Source of the DNA: Tuctoria greenei
Taxonomy: Eukaryota; Streptophyta; Magnoliopsida; Poales; Poaceae
Direction of reading: 5' to 3'
DNA: 64,000 bases
Assembly: GCA_036927565.1 (NCBI GenBank)
Contig: JAYESD010000003.1
Location: 187,197,499-187,261,498, forward strand
Numbering within the stretch: the first letter of the stretch is position 1; every line of letters starts with the position of its first letter. The notes below the pieces were generated by a model, which was not told the DNA's origin, ran no database searches, and saw nothing but the letters and a program-made list of their open reading frames with translations. Of the stretch, positions 20,507 through 30,545 are shown one piece after another. Both the position numbers and the translations under genes were made by a program.

Positions 20507-21347
20507 TGTCGAAGTGTGTGATCGAAACTTCCCCCGGTACTACTAAAGCGTAGTCCGCAGAGGTTCGTATTCAGTTGGGACGCGCGTAAGATCAAGAGCG
20601 AGACGGTGAGACTAGAGTTTTTACGTGGTTCGGGCCGCCTGAGCGTAATACCCTACTCCATGGGGTGGTTGTGGATTATATGAGTATGTGGATGCTTGTG
20701 TGCGTCTGAGCTTGGTTGTCTCTGTTTGTGCGATTCAGTCCTTTTATAGTCCAAGGACTGACCATTACAATGTTAGCCTGGCCCGAAAGGTGGCCTTGGC
20801 GGTATTCAATCACCTATACACAATTTGCATGTATTAAGTGTAATTAATAGGGTGATAACATGCTTTAATGGCGGCGTTACCGGTATTAACAGTCCTCTGA
20901 TCGTGTGTCATTAACATGGCATCAATGACATGTAATCAGGTCTTGTAACGACTGCTTTAACTGCCCCTTGAATGTCTTTGCTGTTGGAGTTCTGGCAGTC
21001 TTCTTGTTGCAAGCTTAGGTCTGGAGGATCAACACATGGCAGCTTCAGAGCTTCCCTCTGTGGGGAGGCAGGTTCAGAGCTGCTATACACGTGGCAGCGT
21101 CGGAGCTTCCCTCTACTGGGGGTTAGGTCTGGGGCCACTGGACACGTGGCATGACCGAAGCTTCCCTATATAGGGAGTTAGGTCCAGCCTTGCGTTACAC
21201 GTGGCAGTGCCAGAGCTACCCGAACGAGGGAGGCGGGTCCTGTGCTGCGGGACACGTGTAGCCTTCGGAGGTCTTCAACTCAGGCAGGTGGAACTCCGTG
21301 AGTTTACTTGTGGTACCATGGGGTACCCGGTACGCAGAGTACCGACA
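20507..21347 (-). repeat. Element A 5' LTR
   Basis: 841 bp, TGTCGAAG... to ...AGTACCGACA, with the inverted ends TGTCG/CGACA. TATA box at 20,741-20,750 (CTATAAAAG on the minus strand). A primer-binding-like TGGCGCGCTAGG follows on the minus strand from 20,504. It holds the conserved antisense block TTACGTGGTTCGGGCC (20,621-20,636) and a five-copy G-box array (21,033-21,258). Confidence 0.9.
21033..21258 (-). promoter_or_regulatory. 55-bp phased G-box array, element A U3
   Basis: CACGTG or one-base variants start at 21,033 (CACATG), 21,088, 21,143, 21,198 and 21,253, exactly 55 bases apart. Each lies in a degenerate unit containing GAGCTTCCCTCT-like text. On the transcribed strand they lie about 285-515 bp upstream of the TATA box. 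Confidence 0.8.
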
Positions 21348-21352
21348 ACTAC

Positions 21353-22626
21353 CAAATTGGACCTCCATATGAAGAAGATTGATGGACAAGCCAGTGGTGA
21401 AAATATGTGGAACTACCTTGGCCTTAGACTCTCACATCACATGTGAAGTCTGTGGCAACATAGGTCACATGATTGCCCGAAGACTCGTGAGGATGCCTTA
21501 TACGTAGCCAACAATAGGAACTTCAACAACAATGGCTATCGTCCAAGAGGTCAAGGGTGGGGCCAACCACACCCTTTCTTTCAAGGAGGGTACAACAACA
21601 ATGGGAACAATGGCAATAGACCCAACTTGAGAGAGCTTGCCATCAGCCAGCTGAAGATCAATGATGCCTTATCCAAGAAGCTATTAGCTAATGACAAGAC
21701 CCTAGAAAACATCAATGCAAAGACTGAAGCACTATCCTCAGCTTTCAAGAATCAACTGAGCTTCAACAAGATATTGGAAACTCAGTTGGCTCAACTTGCT
21801 GCAGTTGTTCCCCTATTGGAAAATAACAAAATTACAGGACAACCAAAAGACCCGGTGGAAAATGTGAATGCGGTGGCTACGAGAGGTGGCAAGACCACTC
21901 ATGACCCATCGTATCCCACACAAGAAAAGAGGACAATTGATAAGGAGAAAGAGAAAGAGGATGTCCCAACTGGCATAAATGAACCACTTAGTGAGAGAAT
22001 GGCCAAGCAATTTGAAGACACCAATTTTATGCCATTCCATCATGGACAAAGGAAGCCAATAGTGGATGAGCAATTCAACTGCTTTGTTGAACTTATTCAG
22101 AAGATCCACATCAATGTGCCCTTGATAGATGTGATACAAGTACCCACTTATGCTCGCTATCTCAAGGACATATTGAATAACAAGCGGTTATTGCCCACCA
22201 CTGAAGTTGTGAAGCTTACGGAGGACTACATTGTAGCCATCCTCAATAGGCTTTCGGAGAAGAAGAAGGACCCCAAATGTCCTACTATATCTTGCTCAAT
22301 TGGGGCTCACTACTTTGACAAGACACTTTATGACCTTGGAGCAAGTGTAGTGTTACACCCAAGGTGGTCTTCGACCAGCTGAATTTCACAGAGCTGACTC
22401 CAACACCAATGCAGCTCTAACTAGCTGACTCTTTAGTCTGTTATCCAACGGGTATTGCTGAAATCGTTCCCATGAAAATTCGGAATTGCTTCATGCTCGT
22501 AAACTTGTGGTGCTCAACATGGATGTCGAAAAGGATACGCCGCTCATTCTTGGAGGCCCGTTCCTTAGCACCACAAAAGCTCGCATTTTTGTGGGAGCTG
22601 GAGAAATCCACTTCCATATCAATAGC
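21353..22626 (+). pseudogene. gag: Athila gag C-terminus and protease
   Basis: Continues the Athila frame from 13,607. It shows a degraded zinc knuckle (CEVCGNIGHM near 21,450), an Asn/Gly-rich tract, and an intact 251-codon stretch (21,627-22,382) with SQLKINDALSKKLLAND, LAQLAAVVPLLEN and AVATRGGKTTHDP. The aspartic protease fold follows: DKTLYDLGASV, where DLG replaces DTG/DSG as usual in Athila, then MDVEKDTPLILGGPFLSTTKA. Frameshifts occur after VVLHP and in the VPMKIRNCFMLV region. It is cut at 22,626 by element B (FHINS continues as NDEKFNFHPKPEQ at 35,698). Confidence 0.8.
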
Positions 22627-23476
22627 TGTCGGTGGTTTGGAACCGGCAGATCTCCCTACACTGCTAAAGTGATAGGGGAGTTTGATGTTCGGTGCGGGCG
22701 CGCGGAGATTCAAGAAGGTGAGTAGGAATTGACACAGGAGACACAAGAGTTTACGTGGTTCGGGCCGCCTGAGCGTAATACCCTACTCCACATAGGTGTT
22801 GGTGTTGTATTAATTGTATGAGCCTGTGTTGAGCGTCTATGGCGTGTGTCTCTCGCCCCCTGAATGTGTTGTCGGCCTGTCCTTTTATAGTACAAGGTCA
22901 GGCCGTTACAAGTTAGCCTGGCCCGACATGTGGCCCCGGCGGTTACTAGTATTGACACTTATTTAACACATTTAATTGCTCTTAATGACCCTGTAACGGG
23001 CTTTGATAACACCGTTACTGCTGTTAAGATCGCCCGTTTAAGTGTCATTAATATGGCATTAATGACACTTAATCGGGTCTTGAAGTCCTTGATTCCCCTT
23101 TGAAGATCCGGAGCCATTGCGATGTCTTCCGGAGGTTAGGGGCTAAAGATCCGACGATTGGACACGTGGTAGCTCTAGAGCATACTGTGGGAAACAGGTA
23201 GCTCCGGAGCTACCTGACACGTGTCAGGTCCGGAGCTTCTCTCGGTCTGGGGTTAAGTCCGGAGGTGCCATTTCGGTACATGGCCCGGAGCTTCCCCCTT
23301 GTGGGCGGTAGCTCCGGTTTGGTAGTACACGTGGCGACCCTGGGATTAACCATGTTGGAGAAGCGGGTCCGGTTATGTCTGACATGTGGGCCTCCAAGGG
23401 TCTTCAAATCAAGTATATGACTTTCCTTTGAGATCTTTGTAACCTCAAGGGGTGTACGGTTTCTAGGGTACCGACA
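22627..23476 (-). repeat. Element B 3' LTR
   Basis: TGTCGGTGG... to ...GGTACCGACA, 850 bp. TATA (CTATAAAAGG on the minus strand) at 22,881-22,890. G-box-like words start at 23,163, 23,218, 23,277, 23,328 and 23,383. The bases just outside its inner edge read GGTCCAGGGCGCCAC on the minus strand, the polypurine-tract position. Confidence 0.92.
23163..23388 (-). promoter_or_regulatory. Phased G-box array, element B LTR
   Basis: CACGTG at 23,163, 23,218 and 23,328, with variants TACATG (23,277) and CATGTG (23,383). Spacing is 55, 59, 51 and 55. The same array recurs at 35,379-35,604 in the 5' LTR, where the first copy is CATGTG. Confidence 0.7.
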
Positions 23477-24011
23477 GTGGCGCCCTGGACCTACCTCCGG
23501 GGAAGACCACTGGGGTGAAGTCATTCCGCCGGAGGTGGGTCCATCCTCGCGACTTTTAAACTGAGTCTTCAAGGGTCTTTGAAGGTGCCGTTGGAGAGGA
23601 CTTGGAGTTAAATCCTCGCCGTGTGGTGCATCCCGCGTGCAGCAGATGAGATCTTTGGCGTGCGGATCTCACGCAATTGAAGGTCGCCGATTCCCGATAC
23701 GAAAACCGTATCGGTTCCGCGCGCCTTGTCAGGCCGCCGCCTTTGGGCTTCCCGCCTCATGATGACAACCGTTCGCCTGGGTAAGAACCTCGACTTGATC
23801 GTCGGGGTGGTCCCGGGCCCGCTTGTCATCGGCTGGGTGGAATTTTTGGGTGGTATCTTCGACTTCCTTGCGGTTTCCATCCAAGCGTTGCGAGGGCTTA
23901 CTTAAGAAGGAAAGTGCGCACCGTCGGGAGTTCTTTACGCCTCTCATCTGTTCTTGCGATCAAACTCCCAACTTGTGCTTCGATTTTCTTCTCTTGCCTA
24001 GCCGTGCCGCG
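23477..24011 (+). other. Leader of the antisense gene in element B
   Basis: 535 bp between the LTR and the antisense start codon, closely matched by 60,529-61,058 in element D. A conserved GCTTACTTAAGAAGGAAAG word (from about 23,896; about 60,945 in D) lies about 115 bp upstream of the ATG and is a possible core-promoter site. No reading frame is shared by both copies before the ATG. Confidence 0.5.
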
Positions 24012-27000
24012 ATGGAGTTGGGTCTCCGCGAGAGTCGCTTGAAGACCGACGGCGACCTGAAGAAGATCCGGGCCCTCATGGGGTGGTCCTCGGACTTCTT
24101 CAACTGCTCGGTCCGCACCGGTGGAGAGCTCCCATTCGAGAAGGAGCATTCCGGCGAAATGGTGTACTTCTCCTCGTACGCCATGGTGGGGTTGATCCCA
24201 CCTTTTTCTTCCTTTTTCTTGATGCTGCTGGACTTTTATGGTCTGCAGCTATACCACCTTGGCCCTCACTCCATTCTCCTCGTGTCTATCTTCGTCCACT
24301 TCTGTGAGATGTGGGTGGGCATCCCCCCTGCATCGAACTCTTTCGGACCTTCTTCACTGTTCACACCACCGGTAGAAGCAATGAGTACCTTGGCTTCTAC
24401 TACTTCGTGAAGCGCAAGAAGTGCCTATTCAAGTACCTCCGGTCGTTCCCTTCTCGGAAGTGGGATGACTGGAAGAAGGACTAGATAGTCATTCGTGTGG
24501 AGGAGCATGAGAGGCTGGAGCTGCCCGAAGGCCTCCCCAACATTGACACGACGATCTGGAGTGAAGCTCCGGTGCTAGCGGACGCCTTCGACCCTGTTTT
24601 GACCAGGATTTGCTGGTGCGTGGAGGGGGGATTAACCCCTCAAGCGGTGTTTTGTAACTTCCTGGTCAACAGGTGGGCACTGCTGAAGAATAGGGAGAAA
24701 CTCGCTTGGGCCCTCAACAGCGTGATGGACGACGACCGGGTGGAAACCGGGTTGAAGTCCAACATGGTGGGGAAAACCTTGGAGTTCCACCTCAAGAAGT
24801 TCCAGCATGGCATCAACGTCGAAGGCGACGACTTAACTCCGTCGTCTGCTTTTCTTCCTCTGAACGTAGAAGTGGAGTTCAGCAGGGAGCTCCGGCGGAA
24901 GATGCCCGTGCTTGACGACCTTGGTGTCGTCGAGAGAAGGTCGACCACCGGGGTAGCGATCCCCGGAGTGCCCAAGGATGGTTCCGACCCTACTCCGAAG
25001 CCGAGGGAAGAAGTTGTCGGCAAGGGTAAGGAGCTGGTGGAAGAACCTGTGAGCCGGAAGAGGAAGCTGCAGTATGCCGACGGAAGGTCCGTCAGGCCCG
25101 CTACTTCTGCGTCGGCTCCTTCTCCCCGGAGGGGAAGGTCCTCTACAACTGCGGCGACTGTTCCCATAGTGGGGTCCTCCCGGAACGCGACTGTTCCCGC
25201 AGTGGGGTCCTCCCGAAGCGTGACTGTTCCCGCAGTGGGGTCCTCCCGGGGTGTTAGCTCCGGGCAAGCAACTCCAGCACCTGGGCCGGTGGAGGCCTCC
25301 AGGTCCGGGGGTTCTTCCCGATCGAGGAGGGCTCCGACTCGGGAAACACCCGTGGCTGCGACGAGTTCCGGGGGGCCTTCCGGAGCTTCCACGCCGACTA
25401 TGACCAGCCCAGAACGCCCGGGAAAAAGGTTCTGCACAAGCTGGTGCGGAAGCCTCCCAAGGTAATTTTTAATCTCTACCTTGGACAATTGTTTTAATTG
25501 TAGCAACTATTTTTTAATTTTCTTCGTTCATCATCTGCAGCGTCCCCAAGAAGGGGAGTGAGGCTCCACCCTCAGCCACAGTGTCTGAGGCCGTGAGGGT
25601 GGGAGCTTCTGCTCCTGTCCCGGTGCCGCCCCAAGTGGTGTCTGAAGCTGCGACAACTCCGGCGCCGGCTGTCGTGGTCATGGACCTCGACTCATCCCCA
25701 GAAGTTCCCGTGGTAGCGTCGGACCACGGGAGTGAAGATGCGCGAGCGGCACCTGTCCCGGTGGTTGAAGCTCCGGGTCCTGGTGCTGAGATGATGGAAG
25801 CTCCGGCTGTTGAGCAGGAGGAAGCAGTAATCCCAGCCTCTGAGCCGGAAATTATCGAAGCCCCGGTGGTTGAGCCGGAGGTGACTAAAGCTCCGGCATG
25901 CGCGCCGGAAACTGAAGTAGTTCTGGCAGTTGGGCCGGCTACCTCTGAAGCACCGGCCGCTGAGCCGGTCATTGTTGGAGCTCCGACCACATGGCCGGTT
26001 GATGTTGAAGATCTTCCGGCTCCTGAGCCGGTTGTTGAAGAGATAACGGAACTTGAGCCCCCATCGGAAGAGGTGCCCAGACCGGAGCCAGCAGCAGCTC
26101 CTGCTCCGGAAGCGACGTCGTCGGAGGTACCTGCGGCCGAGCTGGAGTGCCCAAGCGAAGTTGCTGGCCCCCTGCCTGAGGGGGTGAACGAAGACCCAGC
26201 GGCGGGGCCTTCTTCGATGGCGACTGAGGCCATCCCGGAGGACGGCTCTAGTGCCATGGAGACTCAGGGGACCACTCTTGTGGAGTGGGACCCAATTTTT
26301 GTATCTGAAGACCCGCTGGAACCAGCGGAGGAGACCCTAGCAGGTCCGGAACCCATCCCGTTGTCACTGTCTATTGACAACGCATGTTCCAGTCTGCGTC
26401 AAGTCCAACTGGCCTTCTTCCACGACAGCAATGCTCTTGAAGAGGAGCACCAAACCCTTAGGCGGTGGCGTAACCGGCTCTACTTCGAGACCAAGCTGGC
26501 ACAGTCGAGGCTAGCGGATGACAAAGAATGGATCAAGCGGGAGAAGATCTGCCTGGAGTACTTGGGCAAGTTACTGGATGACAGGGAGAGTATGACTCGT
26601 GCCCTTGACGCTCAATCCCGGGAGATCTACGATCAGGCCAAAGCAGCCAATAATGCGGCCGATGCACGCCACGAACAGCTTGAGGCCATTAACACTACAC
26701 TCATCAAGCGCCGAGAGACACTTGAAGAGAGGGAGAAACGACTCGAAGATGAAGAGCAGAAACTCCTAGAGCTGCGGGATGACGTCCTGAGGAGAGAGGA
26801 GGAGCTCGCCGAGAAGGTGGCTCTGGCTGACAAGGGTCTTGAGGAGCGCGCCAAGAAATTGGAAGAGCGCTACCAAGAGGAAGAGGAGAAGGTCTGGGTG
26901 CGAGGGCAGGAACTCTATGAACAAGAGTATGCCCTTACTGCCAGAGAGAAGAAAGTGAGGGGTAGAGAGAAGGACCTGGTTGACCACCGGAACAAGATCC

Positions 27001-27512
27001 ACCTCCGGGAGGAGGAGCTCGGAAAACTCGAAAGGCGGGTTGCTAAAAAGATTCAGCAAAACGCCAAAGAAGTTGAGCGTCTCGCCCGTGAAAATTCCGA
27101 ACTGATGGCGGCCAGGAGATCCCTGGAAGAAATGAAGGGCTTGAGGACTGCAGACTCCCTACAGATTTGGGAGTTCCTGGGCAAGGCTAATGACGCGCTG
27201 ACACCGATGGGTTTCAGCCCCGTGCGCCCGGATGATCCGGAGCCAGAGCCAGACCTAGCGCTGCAGGCGTTGAGCGCAGCAGGTAGCAAGCTCTCCAAGG
27301 TGGGCGATGTCATCGCGGACCAACTGGAGGTTGAGGGGCAATCCCTGGCGAAGAACGTCGCAGAGTATGTGCTGACGTGCTACACCAGCCGGAACTCCCA
27401 ATTTCCTCTGGACCCGATGCTTGAAGGCCCCGTCGAAGGAGAAGGCGAAGCTACCCGAGCCAACGTATCGGAGGTTGCCCAGAAGGTCGCCCAATCCTTC
27501 CATAGGGTCTAG
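24012..27512 (+). pseudogene. Antisense additional ORF of element B (putative gypsy-type transposon domain, spliced, coiled coil)
   Basis: Lies opposite to gag-pol. Exon 1 is 24,012-25,461, intron 25,462-25,540 (GTAATT...CTGCAG, 79 bp), exon 2 is 25,541-27,512 (TAG). The N-terminal part (MELGLRESRLKTDGDLKK, YAMVGLIPPFSSFFLM, FVHFCEMWVGIPP, REKLAWALNSVMDDDRVE) matches the 'putative gypsy type transposon' domain known from plant Ty3/gypsy elements. The middle is Ser/Pro/Arg-rich, then acidic Pro/Glu/Val repeats of the type EPEVTKAPA. The last 350 residues form a long Glu/Lys/Arg-rich coiled coil (RREELAEKVALADKGLEE). Lesions against the element D copy: one C missing in the CCCCCC run at about 24,331, and a TAG at 24,482-24,484 where D has TGG. 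The repaired length would be about 1,140 residues. The biochemical role is unknown. Confidence 0.8.
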
Positions 27513-28843
27513 GACCATCTCTATAGTTCTCACTTGTATTTTCTCTTCTTCTTCCTCAATTTTGTAATCCCTTGTCTCCAGATGTAATTCCTTGTCTCCA
27601 GATGAATGAAATCCCCAAATTTTTGTGAATTTCACTTTTTGTCTTCAACGCTTTTGTCTTCACTTGCCCCCCTGGTAAATGTACACAATTTGATTGTGAA
27701 CATGTACCAAGAGGATATTGCATTTTGTTGAAGACTCATTTGCTCCGAATTTGTAGAATTTAGGTTTGAAGTCTTCGATAGTGAAGGCCCCCTGAGGTTG
27801 TCGGAGCTTAGAAGCTCCGACATTGTCTATCGCTGGAGCTTAGTAGCTCCGGCAATAGTCTCTATCAATGCGTAGGGCATCGATAGTTAGTCCTCCGGGG
27901 TGTCGGAGCTTAGTGGCTCCGGTGATAACCTTTGCCAACATGCAACTTGTCGACAGTAGACTCCATTTGAGGGGTCTTCTCACCATCTTTTATTCAGCGT
28001 CGACGGCTGACCCCCCTAGCTTTACTGGAGCTTGATTAGTTCAGTGATGCTTGTTTTCGATGCGTAACATCGATTACAAACCACCTAGGGGAGTCGGAGC
28101 TTTGTTAGCTCCGGCTTTTCTCCATCAATGTGTATTTTATTTTTCCTGCACACTGAAGTCAAGAAAAATAGTAAAATTTGTTTCTTGTCTATAACTTCGT
28201 CACGGCTTACGAATCCCAAGAAGATTTTAAGTCAAACGCGATTCTAAATACAACCGAATGCGTTGTTTTTTTCTAGATCCAACTGTACACGGACCCGCCT
28301 TACTTCGGCCTGCCGGGGTGTAGGTAGAGTGGCGTACTTAGGGTGCTTGACCAGGCTAAGTCGATAGCACACTCCAGCCCTAGGTTGGCTTGGCGGCTTT
28401 CAAGCGAGTTGGCCGTGAACAATATTTGAATCCAAAAGAATTGACAATACAACTCGAATCGTATATAAACCGGTTGAACTAAAATTTCTTAAGAACAGCA
28501 CGTCTTCGTTATAGACAAGAAAGAGAAAAATAAAAAATGTTGAGCCTGTACAAAATAAATGCACGTGGAGTCTGTTTCACATGAAGATGTCTTTCATTAT
28601 AGGTCCGGGGTACAGGGGAAACAAGTACACTCTTAGGGTACGGAACCATGCTAAGCGTGTTTCATTTCTCGTTTGACCCAGGGTAGTTAGCCACACTTTT
28701 AGTCCGGAGACCGTGACAAGTGTTGCATGAACTTTGCGGACCTTTCGGGAAAGGTCCAGCTACTCTCTCGGAGGAACTACCCGACTCTGTACAATGACTC
28801 TATAACATACATCTCAAGTTACTCAAGACTCACCTCCGTGGTA
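27513..28843. other. Element B tract between the antisense gene and pol
   Basis: Non-coding. It holds a doubled CTTGTCTCCAGATG word (27,571-27,605), possible polyadenylation territory for the antisense gene, and several GGAGCTT-AGCTCC hairpins (27,801-28,115). Part of it is shared with element A (13,646-14,542). Confidence 0.6.
27801..28115. repeat. Series of small GGAGCTT/AGCTCC hairpins
   Basis: TCGGAGCTTAGAAGCTCCGA (27,801-27,820), GGAGCTTAGTAGCTCC (about 27,835), GGAGCTTAGTGGCTCC (about 27,906) and GGAGCTTTGTTAGCTCC (about 28,096). Each can fold into a stem of 6-8 pairs. The spacing is irregular. Confidence 0.75.
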
Positions 28844-30545
28844 TTAAGTGTAGAACTTACGGAGGTGCTCGATGTTCCAAGGATTTGGGAGAGGTGTCCC
28901 ATCCTCGGTAGCCAAGCGAACGCTTCCGGGACGGGATACTTTAATCACTCGGAAGGGTCCTTCCCAGCCGGGGGAAAGTTTGTTTAACCCTTCTCTGGAT
29001 TGTATTCTCCGTAGCACCAGGTCGCCTTCCTCGAGCTGTCGGTTGTGTACATGCCGCTGATGATAACGCCGTAGGGCTTGACGATATCGGGCATTCCGAA
29101 CAGCTGCTTGGGACCTTCCCTCCTCAAGGAGGTCTAGGTCTTCACGCCGGAGCTGATCCTGCATGGCTTCGTCGAAGGTCCGGACCCGGAGTGAACCCCA
29201 GGTGATTTTCGGAGGAAGGATTGCTTCAGCTCCGTACACCAGAAAGAAGGGTGTCTCTCCGGTTGACCGGTTTGGAGATGTCCTGTTGACCCATAGAGTG
29301 GGCGGAAGCTCTTCGATCCAGTTGGCTCCATGTTTTTTCAAGCGCTCATGAGTGCACGTCTTGAGTCCTTTAAGGATTTCAGCATTTGCTCTCTCGGCTT
29401 GGCCATTGCCAGCTGGGTGAGCTACGGAAGCGTAGCAAACTTGTATGCCGAGGTCTTCGCAATATCCTTGGAATGCAGAGCTTGTGAATTGGGTCCCATT
29501 ATCAGTGATGATTTTGTTTGGAACTCCAAATCTGCATACAATGGACTGCAAAAAGTTGATAGCAGATTGCTTGTTGATTGTCACAACTGGAGTTTCTTCC
29601 GGCCACTTAGCGAACTTATCAATGGCGACGTACAGGAACTTGTAACCTCCGACGGTTCTTGGGAAAGGTCCCAAGATGTCCATCCCCCACACAGTGAAGG
29701 GCCATGTAGGAGGTATCATTTGTAAGGGCTGAGCTGGTGTGTGAATTTGCTTTGCATGAAATTGGCATGCTTCACATTTCTTCACCAGCTCGGTTGCATC
29801 CTGGAGTACTGTAGGCCAGTAGAAGCCACGCCGAAAGGCTTTACAAACCAGCGTGCGGGAAGACGCGTGGTTCCCACACTCGCCTCCATGGATTTCTGCG
29901 AGGAGTTCGCAGCCTTCTTCCCTTGTGATACACCGCATTAGGATGCTGTTGGCACCGCGCCGGTAGAGATCCCTTTCTACCAGCGTGTATCTTTTAGCCA
30001 ATCTGACTACCCGGTGAGCGGATGCATCATCGTCAGGAAGGATGTTGTCTTTCAAGTAGCTCCAGATCTCCGAGATCCATGCATCAGAACTAGCTTGAGC
30101 TTTTGAGTCTTGCGTGCTGGGTTGCTCGGAGCTTCCGGCAGCACCTACGACCCTTGATGGCTGCCATGGTAACAGGGCCATCGGGACTGTCAGCTTCGGT
30201 ATGCTGATCTCGCCCCCTTCGCTCAGTTCGGCAGGCTGAGCTGTTGGCTTTGACAACCTCCGAACAAAGATTCCGTCAGGAGCCGGAGCTCCGGTTGACG
30301 CTTTCGTCGAGAGTTCGTCAGCTTCAGCGTTATGGGCACGCTGAACATGGTGGAGATCTAGGACTTCAAAGTCCTTCTGAAGCCTCTGGACTTCAAGGAG
30401 GTAAGCAGCTAGCTGGAGATTATTGCAGGAGCATTCACCCTTCACCTGCTTAATGATGAGCTGTGAATCTCCCTTGACCAGCAATTGCTTGACACCATAT
30501 GACAGTGCCACCTTTAGTCCGTAGATGAGTGCTTCATACTCTGCA
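28844..30545 (-). pseudogene. pol: Element B RNase H C-terminus and integrase
   Basis: A 555-codon open stretch (28,844-30,511). RNase H tail: LLVKGDSQLIIKQVKGEC and NAEADELSTKA. Integrase zinc finger: H208, H215, C246, C249. Catalytic core: D278 (WGMDILGPF), D337 (ITDNGTQF), E373 (QAERANAEI), all present. The C-terminal domain ends GWEGPFRVIKV...EHLRKFYT, stop TAA. This is the least damaged enzyme of the element. It is cut off from the upstream RNase H frame by one missing G near 30,546 (NNM-AEYEA becomes NNMQSMKH), so the polyprotein is broken. Confidence 0.85.

Larger units (their letters stand above)
13608..21347 (-). mobile_element. Tat/Retand-type Ty3/gypsy element A, degraded, inserted in Athila gag
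   Basis: Minus-strand element with its 5' LTR at 20,507-21,347 and a 38-bp stub of its 3' LTR at 13,608-13,645. Target copies GCTAC (13,603-13,607) and ACTAC (21,348-21,352) flank it, and joining the flanks restores the Athila gag frame. Gag, protease, RT, RNase H and integrase are present but heavily mutated. Compared with element B, most of the 3' LTR and the whole antisense gene region (about 5.3 kb in B) are absent. Confidence 0.85.

Noticed and set aside
23477..23490. TGGCGCC after the element B left LTR as a plus-strand primer binding site
   Set aside because: All enzyme genes run on the minus strand and the true primer site (TGGCGCGCCAGG) lies at the other LTR; this spot is the polypurine-tract side.
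24640..26257. Long minus-strand frames (24,640-25,506 and 25,514-26,257), and the similar frame 62,533-63,396
   Set aside because: They lie opposite the spliced antisense gene, are Ser/Thr/Gly/Ala-rich mirror products of its Pro/Glu/Val repeats, and match no family; the plus-strand frame is the one conserved with splice sites.
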